A stretch of 64,000 bases of DNA, taken from contig NZ_CP121445.1 of assembly GCF_029689925.1 (NCBI RefSeq), positions 2,783,001-2,847,000 on the forward strand, given 5' to 3'. The position numbers and the translations under genes were made by a program. Below are positions 1 through 10,500 of this stretch, piece by piece. Below the pieces are notes generated by a model. It made no database searches and was not told where the DNA came from. It saw only the letters and a program-made list of their open reading frames with translations. Position 1 is the first letter of the stretch, and every line of letters starts with the position of its first letter. The DNA comes from Anaerocolumna sp. AGMB13025. Its GTDB lineage: Bacteria; Bacillota; Clostridia; Lachnospirales; Lachnospiraceae.

Positions 1-1
1 T

Positions 2-427
2 GGAATGACAGGGGGTATTATTCCTTTATTTATATCAGGAACGGTCTACCTGTCAAAATACTTCTTTGCAGGTGTTCTTCTTATCATACCAATAGCAGAA
101 GCAGTAATCTCCTTCCTGCTTCTTATTATAGCATTATTATTTCAGTCTGGATTGGTTAAGAAATGGAAGATTATCGTATCCAATCTTTCTGTAGGTATTA
201 TGAATATTGTTAAAGTCGTATTCATAGTATATTTATCATTCTTAATATATCTAACGGTCAACTTTTCATTCTTATTAATCGGTATATATTGCTTGCAATT
301 ATTAATAAGTGTTCTTCCTATCCTTCTTAGTATAAAATATATACATATCCCAAGTTACAAACAATATGGAAGCAAAGCAAAGGCTAATAACACGAAGGAG
401 ATCGGTATGAATGAATATAAAAATTAG
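2..427 (+). CDS. membrane protein, 3' end only (5' part outside window)
   Basis: The reading frame is open to the left edge, so the gene almost certainly starts upstream; the ATG at 5 is simply the first Met in view. The visible 140 residues hold about four hydrophobic segments (roughly residues 4-24, 26-46, 65-88 and 90-112), followed by a short basic hydrophilic tail. This is the end of a polytopic inner-membrane protein, perhaps a permease or export component. No family motif is recognisable, so no function is given. Its stop overlaps the start of the GNAT gene by 17 bases, which points to translational coupling within one operon. Confidence 0.6.
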   Translation, partial: GMTGGIIPLFISGTVYLSKYFFAGVLLIIPIAEAVISFLLLIIALLFQSGLVKKWKIIVSNLSVGIMNIVKVVFIVYLSFLIYLTVNFSFLLIGIYCLQLLISVLPILLSIKYIHIPSYKQYGSKAKANNTKEIGMNEYKN

Positions 428-899
428 AAATGCATCAATAGAAGATTTGGAGGGTATAGCAGAAATAGAAGCAAGTTGTTTCCCAGAGGCAGAGGCTGCT
501 GCATGGGAGACCTTAAAAAAACGGATTAAGACATTTTCGGAAAGCTTTTTTCTGGCTGAACTTGAGGGAGAAATAATTGGATTTATTAATGGGTGTGTAA
601 CCAATAGCACTGCGATTTATGATGAATTATTCAGTGATGTTTCTAAGCATAATCCAAAGGGTAATTATCAGGCTGTTTTTGGACTTGATGTGCTTCTTAA
701 GTACCGTAACAGAGGAATAGCTGGCATGTTAATGAATCATATGATAGAAGCATCAAAATCAGCTGGGCGTAAAGGAGTTATATTAACTTGTAAACAAAAC
801 CTGATACCTTATTATTCCAAGTTTGGGTTTGAAAACAAAGGAGTATCAAACTCCCAACATGGAGGTGCAATATGGTATGATATGATTTTGGAGTTTTAA
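411..899 (+). CDS. GNAT family N-acetyltransferase
   Basis: A 162-residue protein of normal length for a single GNAT domain. It opens with the typical first strand (MNIKIRNASIEDLEGI). The acetyl-CoA pyrophosphate-binding turn is RNRGIAGML near residues 102-110, and the last strands carry YYSKFGFENKG near 137-147, as in many GNAT enzymes. Such proteins transfer an acetyl group from acetyl-CoA to an amine; the substrate cannot be read from the sequence. The start is supported by AAGGAG at 395-400, ten bases upstream. It overlaps the preceding membrane protein gene, so both are probably co-transcribed. Confidence 0.85.
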   Translation: MNIKIRNASIEDLEGIAEIEASCFPEAEAAAWETLKKRIKTFSESFFLAELEGEIIGFINGCVTNSTAIYDELFSDVSKHNPKGNYQAVFGLDVLLKYRNRGIAGMLMNHMIEASKSAGRKGVILTCKQNLIPYYSKFGFENKGVSNSQHGGAIWYDMILEF

Positions 900-1005
900 C
901 AAGTTGACAAAACGTAACGAAACATGACAGGAATAACAAACAGCCCTACGGGGATTGTCAGGATGATTAACACACAATAACATACAGTCGAAAGAGAAAC
1001 TATAA

Positions 1006-2205
1006 ATGATTAATAATGAAAAGTGTATTGAATATTATTATGGAGAATTTAAAAAAGGCATATTTGGGAAAAAGCATTCAATGAAGTTATTCGTCTATCC
1101 AAGCTATTTATCGGGAATAGGTTTTGTTTGGTATGATGGTGAGTTGAGTGATGATGCTTTTACCTTTGATATAGACATTGCCGAAATTGCAGAGATTTCT
1201 GTAATAAATGTAAAAGGAGATAACGGTTTAAAAATTAGTTATAAGTCTAAAAAATCCATTATTAGTAACGATTATTCTAATACTGTAATAATGGGCATCT
1301 CTAAAATGACAGAAGCAAATGACTTGTTAGTTAATATCAGACAGAAATATCTTGAAGAGCTTAGAAAAGAAGAAGATACAAGAAAGCGGCTGGAATTAGA
1401 GACTGAACTGAGAAAAGCAGAAGAATTAAAGAGTGCAAATCAATTTTATAGTGATTGTTATAAATTTCATATATCAGACAACGATAATCCATTTTTTGAA
1501 TTATTTAAAGAAAATCTGCAAATAGCTCTCATATATATTGATAAGAGCCGGGGTATTAATTTTTTGAAAATAGATGGAAATAGTCATGAGGAATCCAATG
1601 GTGTTATACCTTTTTCTAAAATTCATTATTATGAAAAGGCAGGTACTATACATTATACAACCGAATTAAACAGTTCATATTCCAGTTTTGGGGGAAGCTT
1701 AACAGGAGGCACATTTTCAAAAAAGGCGGCATTATGGGGGGGTCTATTATTAGGTCCTATGGGAATGGCTGGGGGAGCACTACTCACCCATAAACCAGCT
1801 AAAATTGAATTGCCATCTACCAGTTTTAATATTACATCCGAAGTTAAAAAAATAGATGATAGAAATGTAATTCTGAACTATTATTCGGATATTAATAAAC
1901 AATATATAGACATTGAATTACCCGCAGATTTATATAATTTCTTGCAAACATATTTACCAGAGAAAAAATATGATATTGTAATTGAATTAGAAAAGAAAAG
2001 TGCAGTACATCAAGCAACAAAGCAAATTGAAAATGGTTCGTTTATTTCAAGTTACGATAATATGCAGGTTAAAATAGAACAACAAAATGATGATATGGAT
2101 TTATTTAAACAAAAGCTTGAAAAACTCAAGCTGATGTATGATACAGGGATTTTAAATGATGCGGAGTTTGAAGCAGAGAAGAAAAAATTACTAGAAATAC
2201 TATAA
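1006..2205 (+). CDS. SHOCT-domain protein of unknown function
   Basis: A 399-residue soluble protein. The last 35 residues (LYDTG-like turn in KLKLMYDTGILNDAEFEAEK) are a clear SHOCT module, a short helical hairpin found at the C-terminus of many bacterial proteins and thought to act in oligomerisation. Two regions (about 10-115 and 150-335) look like beta-rich PH-like folds, separated by a charged helix (about 115-145). A Gly-rich stretch near 240-262 (GGLLLGPMGMAGGALL) looks like a short membrane-associated segment. The ribosome site is weak (AGAGAAA). It stands alone between a gap and a terminator. Its role is unknown. Confidence 0.7.
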   Translation: MINNEKCIEYYYGEFKKGIFGKKHSMKLFVYPSYLSGIGFVWYDGELSDDAFTFDIDIAEIAEISVINVKGDNGLKISYKSKKSIISNDYSNTVIMGISKMTEANDLLVNIRQKYLEELRKEEDTRKRLELETELRKAEELKSANQFYSDCYKFHISDNDNPFFELFKENLQIALIYIDKSRGINFLKIDGNSHEESNGVIPFSKIHYYEKAGTIHYTTELNSSYSSFGGSLTGGTFSKKAALWGGLLLGPMGMAGGALLTHKPAKIELPSTSFNITSEVKKIDDRNVILNYYSDINKQYIDIELPADLYNFLQTYLPEKKYDIVIELEKKSAVHQATKQIENGSFISSYDNMQVKIEQQNDDMDLFKQKLEKLKLMYDTGILNDAEFEAEKKKLLEIL

Positions 2206-2244
2206 TTATAATAGTTAATTTTTATAAGACAAAAAGTACATAAA

Positions 2245-2282
2245 ATAAAACCAGGCTTTATAAATATCCAGTCTGGTTTTAT
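2245..2282. terminator. bidirectional hairpin terminator
   Basis: Ten-base arms ATAAAACCAG (2245-2254) and CTGGTTTTAT (2273-2282) flank an AT-rich loop. The A and T runs in the arms give a terminator in either direction, fitting the convergent SHOCT gene and the MMPL gene. Confidence 0.75.
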
Positions 2283-2436
2283 TAAGTTGTGCACCTGGCT
2301 GGCGCACGTTTCAACGGGTATTACGGAATAGCAAATAGGAAGAAAACCTATTGATGACATTAATAAATGGCTCTATCATCGGATTCGTATGTGTATTTAG
2401 AAGTGATGAAAGAAGATAAAGTATACATATCATATC

Positions 2437-5400
2437 TTAATTCCGCTCTGTTTTTAATGTGATTTTTTCCTGTAAGGTAATTAGAGCAGGTATCACTACA
2501 GGCAGTAAAATCATACTCAGCAGTAATAAACCAATAATGACGCAGATAGCCAGTTCCATTAATACAACCAGGTTTGATGGATATAAGGTTGCAAAAGTTC
2601 CGGATAGGATAATAGCTGCGGACATAACAACTCCACCGATATTTTTAGCTGCCATAATAATTGCTTCTTTTGCTGAGAGTTCCGAATATTCTTTAAACCG
2701 TTCCATTAGGAAGATGCTATAATCCACTCCAAGAGCTGCTATCATGACAAAGGAGAAAAAAGGTACATTCCAGGCCATTCCATTGGGATTATTAAATAAT
2801 AACCCGGATAAAAAGGCAGTGGCTGAAAGAGCCGTATAGTAGGCGGTAAGGAGGGCACCTACAATATATACCGGTATCCAGAAAGAACGGATTACCAGAA
2901 TTAATAAAATAAATATTGCGGCTAAAACTATACACTGGGTAAACGTAATATCATGAACAGCCATATCACTCATATCCTTTGAAGTCGCAGTAGCACCGCT
3001 GATACCAAAAGCCGCATTGGAGAGAACCGTGCCTTCCAGTTGATTTTCAACGACCGTATTAAGTTTATCTATAAGTTTAATGGAAGAATCGGCATAGGGT
3101 TCAGAATCCAGATTGATCGTCAGTTTGGCATACTTTCTGTCCTTTGACATATAGGTATCTAACATTTTAGTTATTTCCGCATTGTTAAATCCGTCTTCAG
3201 GAATATAAAAACTCTTTGTGGCGGTAAGTTCTGTTAAGAAATCAGTTCCCTGGTCAATGCCCTCGGATATGGTACCTAAACCATCTTTACTGGCCCCGAT
3301 GCCATCCTTCAAATACGTAATACCGTTACTCAGAGTATCAAGTCCCTCTGATAAAGTGTCCACACCAGTATGTACACTGTCTGCACCGGCAGATAGTTGT
3401 GCCATACTGGTGATAATCTTTTGCTGTCCGGCACTGCCTTCCTTTAAACCGGTGGAAAGTGCAGTTGCTCCGGCTTCCAGTTTATTTATACCGGTTACTA
3501 AATCAGAGTCAGAATCCGTACTCTTAATTAGTGTAATAAGGGCAGTATCGATCTGGTTTAACCCTTTTGTAAGAGCATCATAATTGGTATTGGCCAGGTT
3601 CATACCCTGAGTTAACCCATCCAAAGAAGTTGATAACTTGGCTAACATTGCTTTTAAAGCGGCAACATCGGGATCATTAGGAAGTTTACCGTCTATCTTA
3701 CCCACACTGCCTTCCATCGCTGTTTCTAATTGTTTTAAGGAAGCTATAGAATTATATATAGTTTTATAACTTTCACCTAAAGTTGTGTAACCATTTTTTA
3801 TTGTTGTAAAATTAGCGGAAAGTTCTTTAATTCCTGAATTTAAACTGCTTACTCCGGTTTTTAAACCCTGAATACCTTCTGCCAGGGAATCAGCACCGTC
3901 TGCACCTTGATTAATACCTTGATCCACCGCTTTCAGACCATCTGTGACTGCGGTCATTCCCTTCGATAAATCCCCACTGCCTTTTGATAACTCCTTCACT
4001 TTTGAAAAATCCGGAGCAGTAAGATTGTCTTCAATCTTATTAAGTCCGTCAGTTACTTTTTCGATACCGTCATCTGCATCGGATAAACCGTCAGCAACCT
4101 TTTGGATCTGATTATTCGTATAAAGGTCATCAATTATTTCACCTTTGGGCTGAGTCGGACCTGAAACAGTCGCTACTCCATTTACGGTTTTCAAAGTTTC
4201 TGTGAGATTATCAATTACTGCTAAGGCTTCATTCGTATCCATAGACTCGTTGTTATTTATAACCAGAGTTACCGGCATAGCCTTTCCTTCACCAAACTTA
4301 TCAGAGATAATGTTAAAAGCCTTGACAGAGGGAATATCAGGGTCCATATCCGACATACTGTCAAAGGACAGCTTCGTAGTATTAAATAAAATAATAGGAA
4401 CAATAATAAGGGCGGTAATTAGTAAGGATATTATAGGATGTTTTACGGAAGCCGAGGTCATCCTTGCCCAGAACTTACTTTCCTTGTGCCCGGAGGAAGA
4501 TTTGGATGGCCAAAACAACTTCCCGGCCAGTAACTTCATAAATACCGGTGTCAAAGTAAGAATCTCAATTAACAAAACTGCGATACCGATGGCAACTGCA
4601 TTGGCAGACCGGTAAATTGGAAACTGTACAAAACTAAGGCTCAAAAACCCGATAAAAACAGTTAATCCGCTGAAGATTATGGTTTTCCCGGCGGTCCTTA
4701 AACTGGTAGCAATGGCTTCGTCAACGGACAAGCCGTGGGAGAGTTCCTCTTTAAAACGGTTTAATAATAGAATGTGGTAGTCTGTTCCGATACCGAATAG
4801 TACCAGTATTACAAACATCTGGGTAAAACTTGTAATGGGAAAATTAAAGACGTTAATAAAAATTCCTATGATTCCCATAGAGCAGATATAGGAGATTCCC
4901 ACAGCAAACAGTGACACCAAAGGTGTAACCACGGAACGAAACAGGATAATTAATACTGCAAGAATGAAGATGACAGTAATGGCCGCACTTTTATCGACAC
5001 CGCTGCTGACAGTTTTTAAATAATCATTATTAATTGCAGTCTCTCCGGTCAGGTAATGTGTAACGGGAATGTCTTTCACTGCAGTTTCAAAATCATCCAT
5101 AACCTCATTCCGGTCTCTTTTACCTTTTTCATAGGTAATCTGTACCAACATGGTGGTTTTGTCACCAGAAATTAACTGCTCCTTTGCTTCCGGGGTTCCA
5201 AAAGGATCAAGAATACCAGTGATTCCAAGTTCCTTTTCCTGGTCTTTTAAATGAGTAATTCCTTTTTCAATCGTATCCATATCACGTTCTGAAATTTTAT
5301 CTTCTTTATAAAACATCAGAATCAGGTTATCACCTTTGGAAGTGCTCATTTTCTCGAGCATTTTTGAAGCAGTTTTGGAAGGCGCATCCTCGTTTATGGT

Positions 5401-5517
5401 GGCTTCCCCTTTGTCGCTCAGGATATGGCGGATATCCGGCTGATTAAACGCAAAGAGCAATGTAACTGCAATCCAGGCAGCTAACAGTATAAAGCGGAAC
5501 TGAATTATTTTACGCAT
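2437..5517 (-). CDS. MMPL/RND-superfamily transporter
   Basis: A 1026-residue exporter with the duplicated RND layout. It has a first membrane helix at about 7-24, an extracellular domain, a five-helix bundle at about 175-345, a second large extracellular domain, and a final bundle at about 855-1020. Each bundle has the family's Asp-Tyr motif (FGIGTDYHILLLNRFKEE and ALGVDYSIFLMERFKE), the proton-relay site of MMPL proteins. The second extracellular domain (about 470-770) is a long run of short Gly-spaced heptads such as LSKGMTAVTDGLKAVDQG, like those of YhgE/Pip proteins, and probably forms an extended coiled structure. Substrate unknown; lipids, drugs or peptides are usual for the family. 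It is divergent from a TetR gene that probably represses it. Confidence 0.88.
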   Translation of the reverse strand: MRKIIQFRFILLAAWIAVTLLFAFNQPDIRHILSDKGEATINEDAPSKTASKMLEKMSTSKGDNLILMFYKEDKISERDMDTIEKGITHLKDQEKELGITGILDPFGTPEAKEQLISGDKTTMLVQITYEKGKRDRNEVMDDFETAVKDIPVTHYLTGETAINNDYLKTVSSGVDKSAAITVIFILAVLIILFRSVVTPLVSLFAVGISYICSMGIIGIFINVFNFPITSFTQMFVILVLFGIGTDYHILLLNRFKEELSHGLSVDEAIATSLRTAGKTIIFSGLTVFIGFLSLSFVQFPIYRSANAVAIGIAVLLIEILTLTPVFMKLLAGKLFWPSKSSSGHKESKFWARMTSASVKHPIISLLITALIIVPIILFNTTKLSFDSMSDMDPDIPSVKAFNIISDKFGEGKAMPVTLVINNNESMDTNEALAVIDNLTETLKTVNGVATVSGPTQPKGEIIDDLYTNNQIQKVADGLSDADDGIEKVTDGLNKIEDNLTAPDFSKVKELSKGSGDLSKGMTAVTDGLKAVDQGINQGADGADSLAEGIQGLKTGVSSLNSGIKELSANFTTIKNGYTTLGESYKTIYNSIASLKQLETAMEGSVGKIDGKLPNDPDVAALKAMLAKLSTSLDGLTQGMNLANTNYDALTKGLNQIDTALITLIKSTDSDSDLVTGINKLEAGATALSTGLKEGSAGQQKIITSMAQLSAGADSVHTGVDTLSEGLDTLSNGITYLKDGIGASKDGLGTISEGIDQGTDFLTELTATKSFYIPEDGFNNAEITKMLDTYMSKDRKYAKLTINLDSEPYADSSIKLIDKLNTVVENQLEGTVLSNAAFGISGATATSKDMSDMAVHDITFTQCIVLAAIFILLILVIRSFWIPVYIVGALLTAYYTALSATAFLSGLLFNNPNGMAWNVPFFSFVMIAALGVDYSIFLMERFKEYSELSAKEAIIMAAKNIGGVVMSAAIILSGTFATLYPSNLVVLMELAICVIIGLLLLSMILLPVVIPALITLQEKITLKTERN

Positions 5518-5575
5518 AATAAATCCTCCTAAATTTTACAGCAGTCATATATGTCTGTCTGATTTAAAATAATTT

Positions 5576-5593
5576 ACTTGTATATTGACAAGT
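5576..5593. promoter_or_regulatory. palindrome in the mmpL-tetR intergenic region, candidate TetR operator
   Basis: ACTTGT (5576-5581) and ACAAGT (5588-5593) form a perfect inverted repeat with a 6-base spacer. The right arm overlaps TTGACA at 5585-5590, a consensus -35 for the rightward tetR promoter, with AT-rich -10 candidates near 5606-5614. A repressor bound here could block both divergent genes. The operator role is inferred from position and symmetry. Confidence 0.5.
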
Positions 5594-5716
5594 GCTAATG
5601 TATTGTAATATAAGAGTTTCATAGTTACAAACATTAATAATGAATGGATTTGTTTATTAAACAACAAAAAATAAAAATTTGTAGAAAAGTTTATAATATT
5701 TTTAGGAGGATTTTAT

Positions 5717-6301
5717 ATGCAGGACATTAAAGAAGACCGACGGGTGCTCAGGACCAAGAAAATGCTGTCAAGGAGTCTGGCAAAACTTATGCTCCAAAAA
5801 AAAATTAATAAGATTACGGTTACCGAACTTACCGAATTGGCAGATGTGAACCGGTCAACCTTTTATTTATATTATAAAGATATTTATGATATGCTGGATA
5901 AAATCGAAACAGAGATGTTTGAAGATTTTAGAAAAGCTCTTATGGAATTGTCCAGAAAAAATGGCGGCTATGACAATGTACTTTCTTTTTTTACCTTTGT
6001 ATTTGATTTTGTACTTGAAAATGCAGATATGTGTAAAGCATTGCTGGGTCCAAACGGAGATTATAGTTTTTTAAATAAATTCAAAGAAGCTATCAGAGAA
6101 TCCAAACCTCAAGGCATTCATTCACTAAGAGCAATTGGGGGACGTTACTTTCTGCCCTTTACAATTGCTGGTTTTATCGGTGTAATTCAGCAATGGCTTG
6201 AAGATGATATGAAATTGTCACCGGAAGAAATGGCGGAATTTGTAATTGGTTTAGTCACTAAGGGCCTAGACTCCTTTTCTGAAATGAATTCTTCGGTATA
6301 A
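5717..6301 (+). CDS. TetR/AcrR family transcriptional regulator
   Basis: A 194-residue protein with an N-terminal TetR helix-turn-helix (about residues 9-58: RTKKMLSRSLAKLMLQ, then KITVTELTELADVNRSTFYL and YYKD). The rest is the all-helical ligand-binding and dimer domain; its form resembles the small Firmicutes regulators that sit next to membrane exporters. GGAGG at 5704-5708 supports the start. It faces the MMPL exporter across 199 bases holding a palindrome, so local repression of the exporter, relieved by its substrate, is the likely role. Confidence 0.88.
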   Translation: MQDIKEDRRVLRTKKMLSRSLAKLMLQKKINKITVTELTELADVNRSTFYLYYKDIYDMLDKIETEMFEDFRKALMELSRKNGGYDNVLSFFTFVFDFVLENADMCKALLGPNGDYSFLNKFKEAIRESKPQGIHSLRAIGGRYFLPFTIAGFIGVIQQWLEDDMKLSPEEMAEFVIGLVTKGLDSFSEMNSSV

Positions 6302-6348
6302 GAAAGAAAAAGCCAACTGTTATCAGCTGACTTTAGAGGGGGGAGTTT

Positions 6349-6384
6349 ATGAAAAAAATCTATGTTAATTTTACTTGTTGTTAG
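6349..6384 (+). CDS. 11-codon mini-ORF or remnant of a lost gene
   Basis: ATG at 6349 follows a run of six G in AGGGGGGAG at ideal spacing and encodes MKKIYVNFTCC. Removing one base from the A run at 6351-6359 would give MKKSMLILLVVSRSQ, which looks like the start of a signal peptide, so this may be the debris of a secreted-protein gene instead of a working leader peptide. A hairpin follows two bases after the stop. Confidence 0.25.
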   Translation: MKKIYVNFTCC

Positions 6385-6386
6385 TC

Positions 6387-6430
6387 GAAGCCAGTAGCCA
6401 CATTAGCAGCCGTGGCTTCATTTCATTTAA
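6387..6430 (+). terminator. hairpin with T-rich tail
   Basis: GAAGCCA (6387-6393) pairs with TGGCTTC (6413-6419), followed by ATTTCATTT. It is positioned to end transcription from the tetR/mini-ORF side. The T run is interrupted. Confidence 0.5.
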
Positions 6431-6715
6431 TTAATTCATAAGGATATTATAATAATAAAATATGTAGCTGATATGAACAAATCGTGAAAGATATGTGAAA
6501 TGTATAAAAATAAAAGAAAGTGCTAAACTGATATTATTTTTAATGACATAAAAGTTAATATTTAGGTGATATCAGAGAGCTTATTATGAGGTTTTAGTCT
6601 CCTTATCAATATAAAAATAAAAATTATATTAATTCACACATTATACACAACTACTGGGAATACTAATCTCGGAAGTTAGTGTTCTTATTGTTAACCAGGA
6701 AAGTGAGGAAGCAGG

Positions 6716-7120
6716 ATGGATAAAGGAAAGTTATGTGGTCTAGTTATTACAGGCATGATAGGATTCCTCAGTATGAGTCCGGTTACCACCTTTGCAGCTG
6801 AAACGAATACGGAATCAGTAACACAGACAGATTATAATAAAGTGCAGCAGGACAGGAAAACTGTTTTTAGGGAGAAGATGAAAAAAGCTTCGGAAAAATG
6901 GAATTCTCTTACTGCACAACAAAAGCAGGAAGTATATTCGTTGATGGAACAGGATATGGAAATTGATAATCAATTAATGGATAAATTAGCGGATTTAAAA
7001 ATTATTGAAAAGCAAGATGCTGAAATGATAAAATCTCATATGAAAAATAGGTATGATAAAGTAAAAGAAAGTGGTGAATTTCCGTTTATGCCACAAAAGA
7101 ACCATAGAAGAAACAACTAA
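6716..7120 (+). CDS. secreted DUF2680 (YckD-like) protein
   Basis: A 134-residue protein with a signal peptide (basic start MDKGK, hydrophobic core, probable cleavage after TTFAA near residue 28). The mature part is Lys/Glu-rich and helical. It contains the pattern LTAQQKQEVYSLMEQDMEID...LADLKIIEKQDAEMIKSH typical of the DUF2680 family, whose best known member is YckD of Bacillus subtilis. No biochemical role is established. The ribosome site is weak (GAGGAAG at 6704-6710). It lies upstream of the giant Big_2 protein but is separated from it by 431 bases, so co-transcription is not evident. Confidence 0.75.
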   Translation: MDKGKLCGLVITGMIGFLSMSPVTTFAAETNTESVTQTDYNKVQQDRKTVFREKMKKASEKWNSLTAQQKQEVYSLMEQDMEIDNQLMDKLADLKIIEKQDAEMIKSHMKNRYDKVKESGEFPFMPQKNHRRNN

Positions 7121-7551
7121 TATACTTGGGGTATAGAGGTTACCGATAAATAACAATAAAAAACACTAACTTTCATAAATATATAAAACTAATTCTAAAC
7201 ATTCAGATAGTTCTAAAACTTCATCGCTCAAAAATATCTTGAGGTGCCGGTCAAAAACAGGAATAATTTATAGGAAATATGTGCTAGTTACAGCAAGGTA
7301 TCCATAACTTGCTTTAAAAGTGATATTATGCTAAACTACAATAAGATGAAAAATGTAAGATTATAGGGAAAAAGGAGTGGGGGTATAGTCAAGTTGTAGA
7401 ATCTAATTAATTAAATTAACACAAAAATGACAAATTATTGGATTATTGTGTAAATAAAGTTAAAAAATTCTGAAATAAAGTGTTTTCAGTATTTATTTCA
7501 ATGCTTTGTTATATGTAATAATTGGAGCTTTTTCTGACAGGGAGGTTACAC
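7121..7551. other. 431-base intergenic stretch
   Basis: AT-rich, no gene seen. The part around 7428-7490 (ATGACAAATTATTGGA followed by AAGTTAAAAAA) closely resembles the region at 11468-11505 upstream of the tetR-che promoter. This may be a shared regulatory segment. No clear riboswitch fold was recognised. Confidence 0.4.
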
Positions 7552-10500
7552 ATGAAAAGTAAGAAATTGAAGTATTTAGTAATCAGTATTTGTTCCGTAG
7601 TTTTTGCATTCGCCGGGTTATTGAAGTTCTATCAGGTATATGCGGCATCTAACAGCGACTACTGGTTTTTTTATGAAAGTAAATTGGATGAGGGTGGAGA
7701 ATTTGAGTTAAAATCAAAAACAGGTTCCCTTATAGTAAAATGCGAAGAGGGTTTTGACATTACAGACCCGAATGCTATTTCCTGGGAGTCATCCGATCCC
7801 CATGTGCTGACAGTTACAAAGAATTCTACCAACCCAATGATAGCAACCTTAACCAGAGTAGGTCCTGGGTTTTCAAAAGTTACGGCTGTTATTACCCAGG
7901 GTGGTCATACCTATACGCTTACCTGCAAAGTAAAGGTTGATTATAAGATTGACAAAAGTATCGCACCGTTTAAACCTATTTTTACTACAGATTTGGAAGA
8001 TAATTATACAATGGTGTTAAATGATGCCATAGGTACAGTCAAAAGTCCTGTGCATTTAAAATATACCAATGCAGATGACAATACGTTAACGAATAGTCAG
8101 ATGACTTACAAATCTCTGGATCCGGCGGTTGTAGACGTAGATTTAGCCGGTAATATTACTGTTAAGGGTGCAGGTGAAACCCAAATTGAAGTAAGTACGA
8201 ATTCAACGTTAAAGGAAGAACCCATAACAAAATCTTTTAAAGTAATTGTTGAACCTAAAGTAAAGAATCCTTTGATTTCTAATCCGCCTTTTGATACAAG
8301 ACTGGATGTTACCTATACGGACTTTAGTACTCCGTTAACGTTTACGACAAGTGCTGCCAATGCGGCTAAATTATATTGGGAGTTCTATGATAAGGATTTT
8401 CATGTCTTAGATCCAAGTGGAAAAATTACATACAATACAGAAAATGATAAGTTTGTTATAACAGGTGCGAAAGCAGGAACTTATTTTATCCGTGGTTATG
8501 TCAAGTCAGATTATAAACCCAGTACCCTGGCAGAAAATACTCTTGGCAGTGTTGGATTTATACAAATTAAATTAACAGTAAATATCAATGTAAACGACAA
8601 TAATAATCAAGTCATTATGAATGTAAGTGATACTTACAGCATAGTAGATAACTCTAATATTCCTTCTTCCGGAACATTTGGTTACAGCAGCAGTATGCCT
8701 ACGGTAGCTTCAATAAGTAATGATGGTGTAATTACTGCCAAGGGAGTAGGTGATGCGGTAATTACTTTAACGGTAATTGGTTCTGATCCTGCTAATCCAA
8801 CGACTTATAATATTTATGTCAAAGTAATAGACGGAATTGCCTTAAATTACAGTTCAGTTAATATTTATACGGCAGGAACCATTCAATTACAGGAATACGT
8901 AACCAACAGAACACAGCCGGTAGTATGGACCTCCAGCAAACCTGGCGTTGCGACTGTACTTGGTGGTTTGGTAACCGGTGTTAGTGAAGGAACTACGATT
9001 ATTACTGTTTCACAGACAATCAAAGGTGTAGTGAAGTCTGCGACCTGTATTGTTAATGTACAACAGTCGGTTAACAAAATTACAATTGATCCGGATAAAG
9101 TTGTCTTAAGTATTAATGAGAAGACATCTATTACAGCAGAAATAGAACCGGCGAATCTTAATAATGTTTCTTTAAAATGGATGTCCTCCGATGAAAAAGT
9201 AGTAAAAATTGATAAACCCTATGACCTTTCTGCAACTATCCAGGGTCTTGCGGCGGGAACTGCTGTCATTACTGCTATTAATCAGGAGAATGTTGTTGTA
9301 GGTTATTGTAATGTAACCGTCAAGGAAAGAGTAAACAAAATAACCTTATCCAATACGGCAGTTACGCTATCACTAGCCAAGAAAAATTATCAGTTATACG
9401 GATATGTAACACCGGATACCGCTACCAACAAGAAAATTAACTGGACAACAGGCAATTCCAAAGTGGCAACGGTAGACAGTAATGGTCTGGTAACCTTAGT
9501 CGCCGGAGGTACTGCATCGATTATTGCGACATCCGATGATAATCCAGCAGTAACTGCTATCTGTAATATTACGGTTGAGATACCGGCGGCCTCATTGGTA
9601 TTGGATGAAACGACAAAAGTTTTATATGTAGGGGATACCTACAGACTTGGGTATGTTATTACGCCTACGAATGCTGCAAACAAGGATATCAGCTGGAGTT
9701 CCTCAAGTACCGCTGTTGTTACCGTTGATTCCACCGGTTTATTAAAAGCTACGGGAGTAGGTCAGGCTGTTATTACAGCTAAGACGTCTGACGGAACCCT
9801 TACTGCCAGCTGTACCATAACAGTAAAGCAAAAGGCCAGCGGTATAAATCTGGATGTTTCGGATCTGGAGTTATATGTCAGCCAGACCTATGACCTTAAG
9901 GCTACGGTGACCCCAGCTAACAGTAATGACTATACCCTGAAATGGGAATCCTCAAATTCTTCAGTAGCAACTGTCAGTGACAAAGGCAAAATCACTGCCG
10001 TAGCTCCCGGAAGAGCCACCATTACCGTAAAAACATCTACCGGTCAGGTTGCCTACTGTTATGTAACGGTTAAAGCTAAGGCGAGTGGTATTCAGCTTAA
10101 TTATAAAGAAAAAACAATTGTTATCGGTGAAAAATTCACGATTAAAGCTACCATTTTACCCAGTTCAGCAGCGAATGATGTTAGTGTGAAATGGTCAAGC
10201 TCTAAAACATCTGTTGCAACAGTTTCTGCTACCGGGGTAGTTACGGCAATAAAAGGCGGTACGGCAATTATAACCTGTAAATCAGACGATGGTAAGTTTA
10301 CTGAATTCTGCGTTGTTACTGTTGTAGAGCGAGTAACCAGTGTTACCTTAAATAAATCTAACGTACCGATGGGTCTTAAAAAAACCTATACCTTAAAAGC
10401 AAAGGTAAAAACCAATGCAGCTACGAATCCGTCAATTAAATGGACTTCAAGTAATACAAAAATTGCAACAGTAAACTCTCAGGGTAAGATTTCAGGTAAA

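Larger units (their letters stand above)
6302..6715. other. 414-base intergenic stretch
   Basis: It holds a weak hairpin just after the tetR stop (about 6311-6334), a tiny ORF with a very strong ribosome site (6349-6384), and a hairpin directly after it (6387-6419). The rest, 6430-6700, is AT-rich; no further gene was seen. Confidence 0.5.

Noticed and set aside
2289..2307. Another hairpin of the GTGCAC...GGCGCAC type
   Set aside because: The ribosome site and flanking words are missing and no gene starts after it; treated as chance or decayed.
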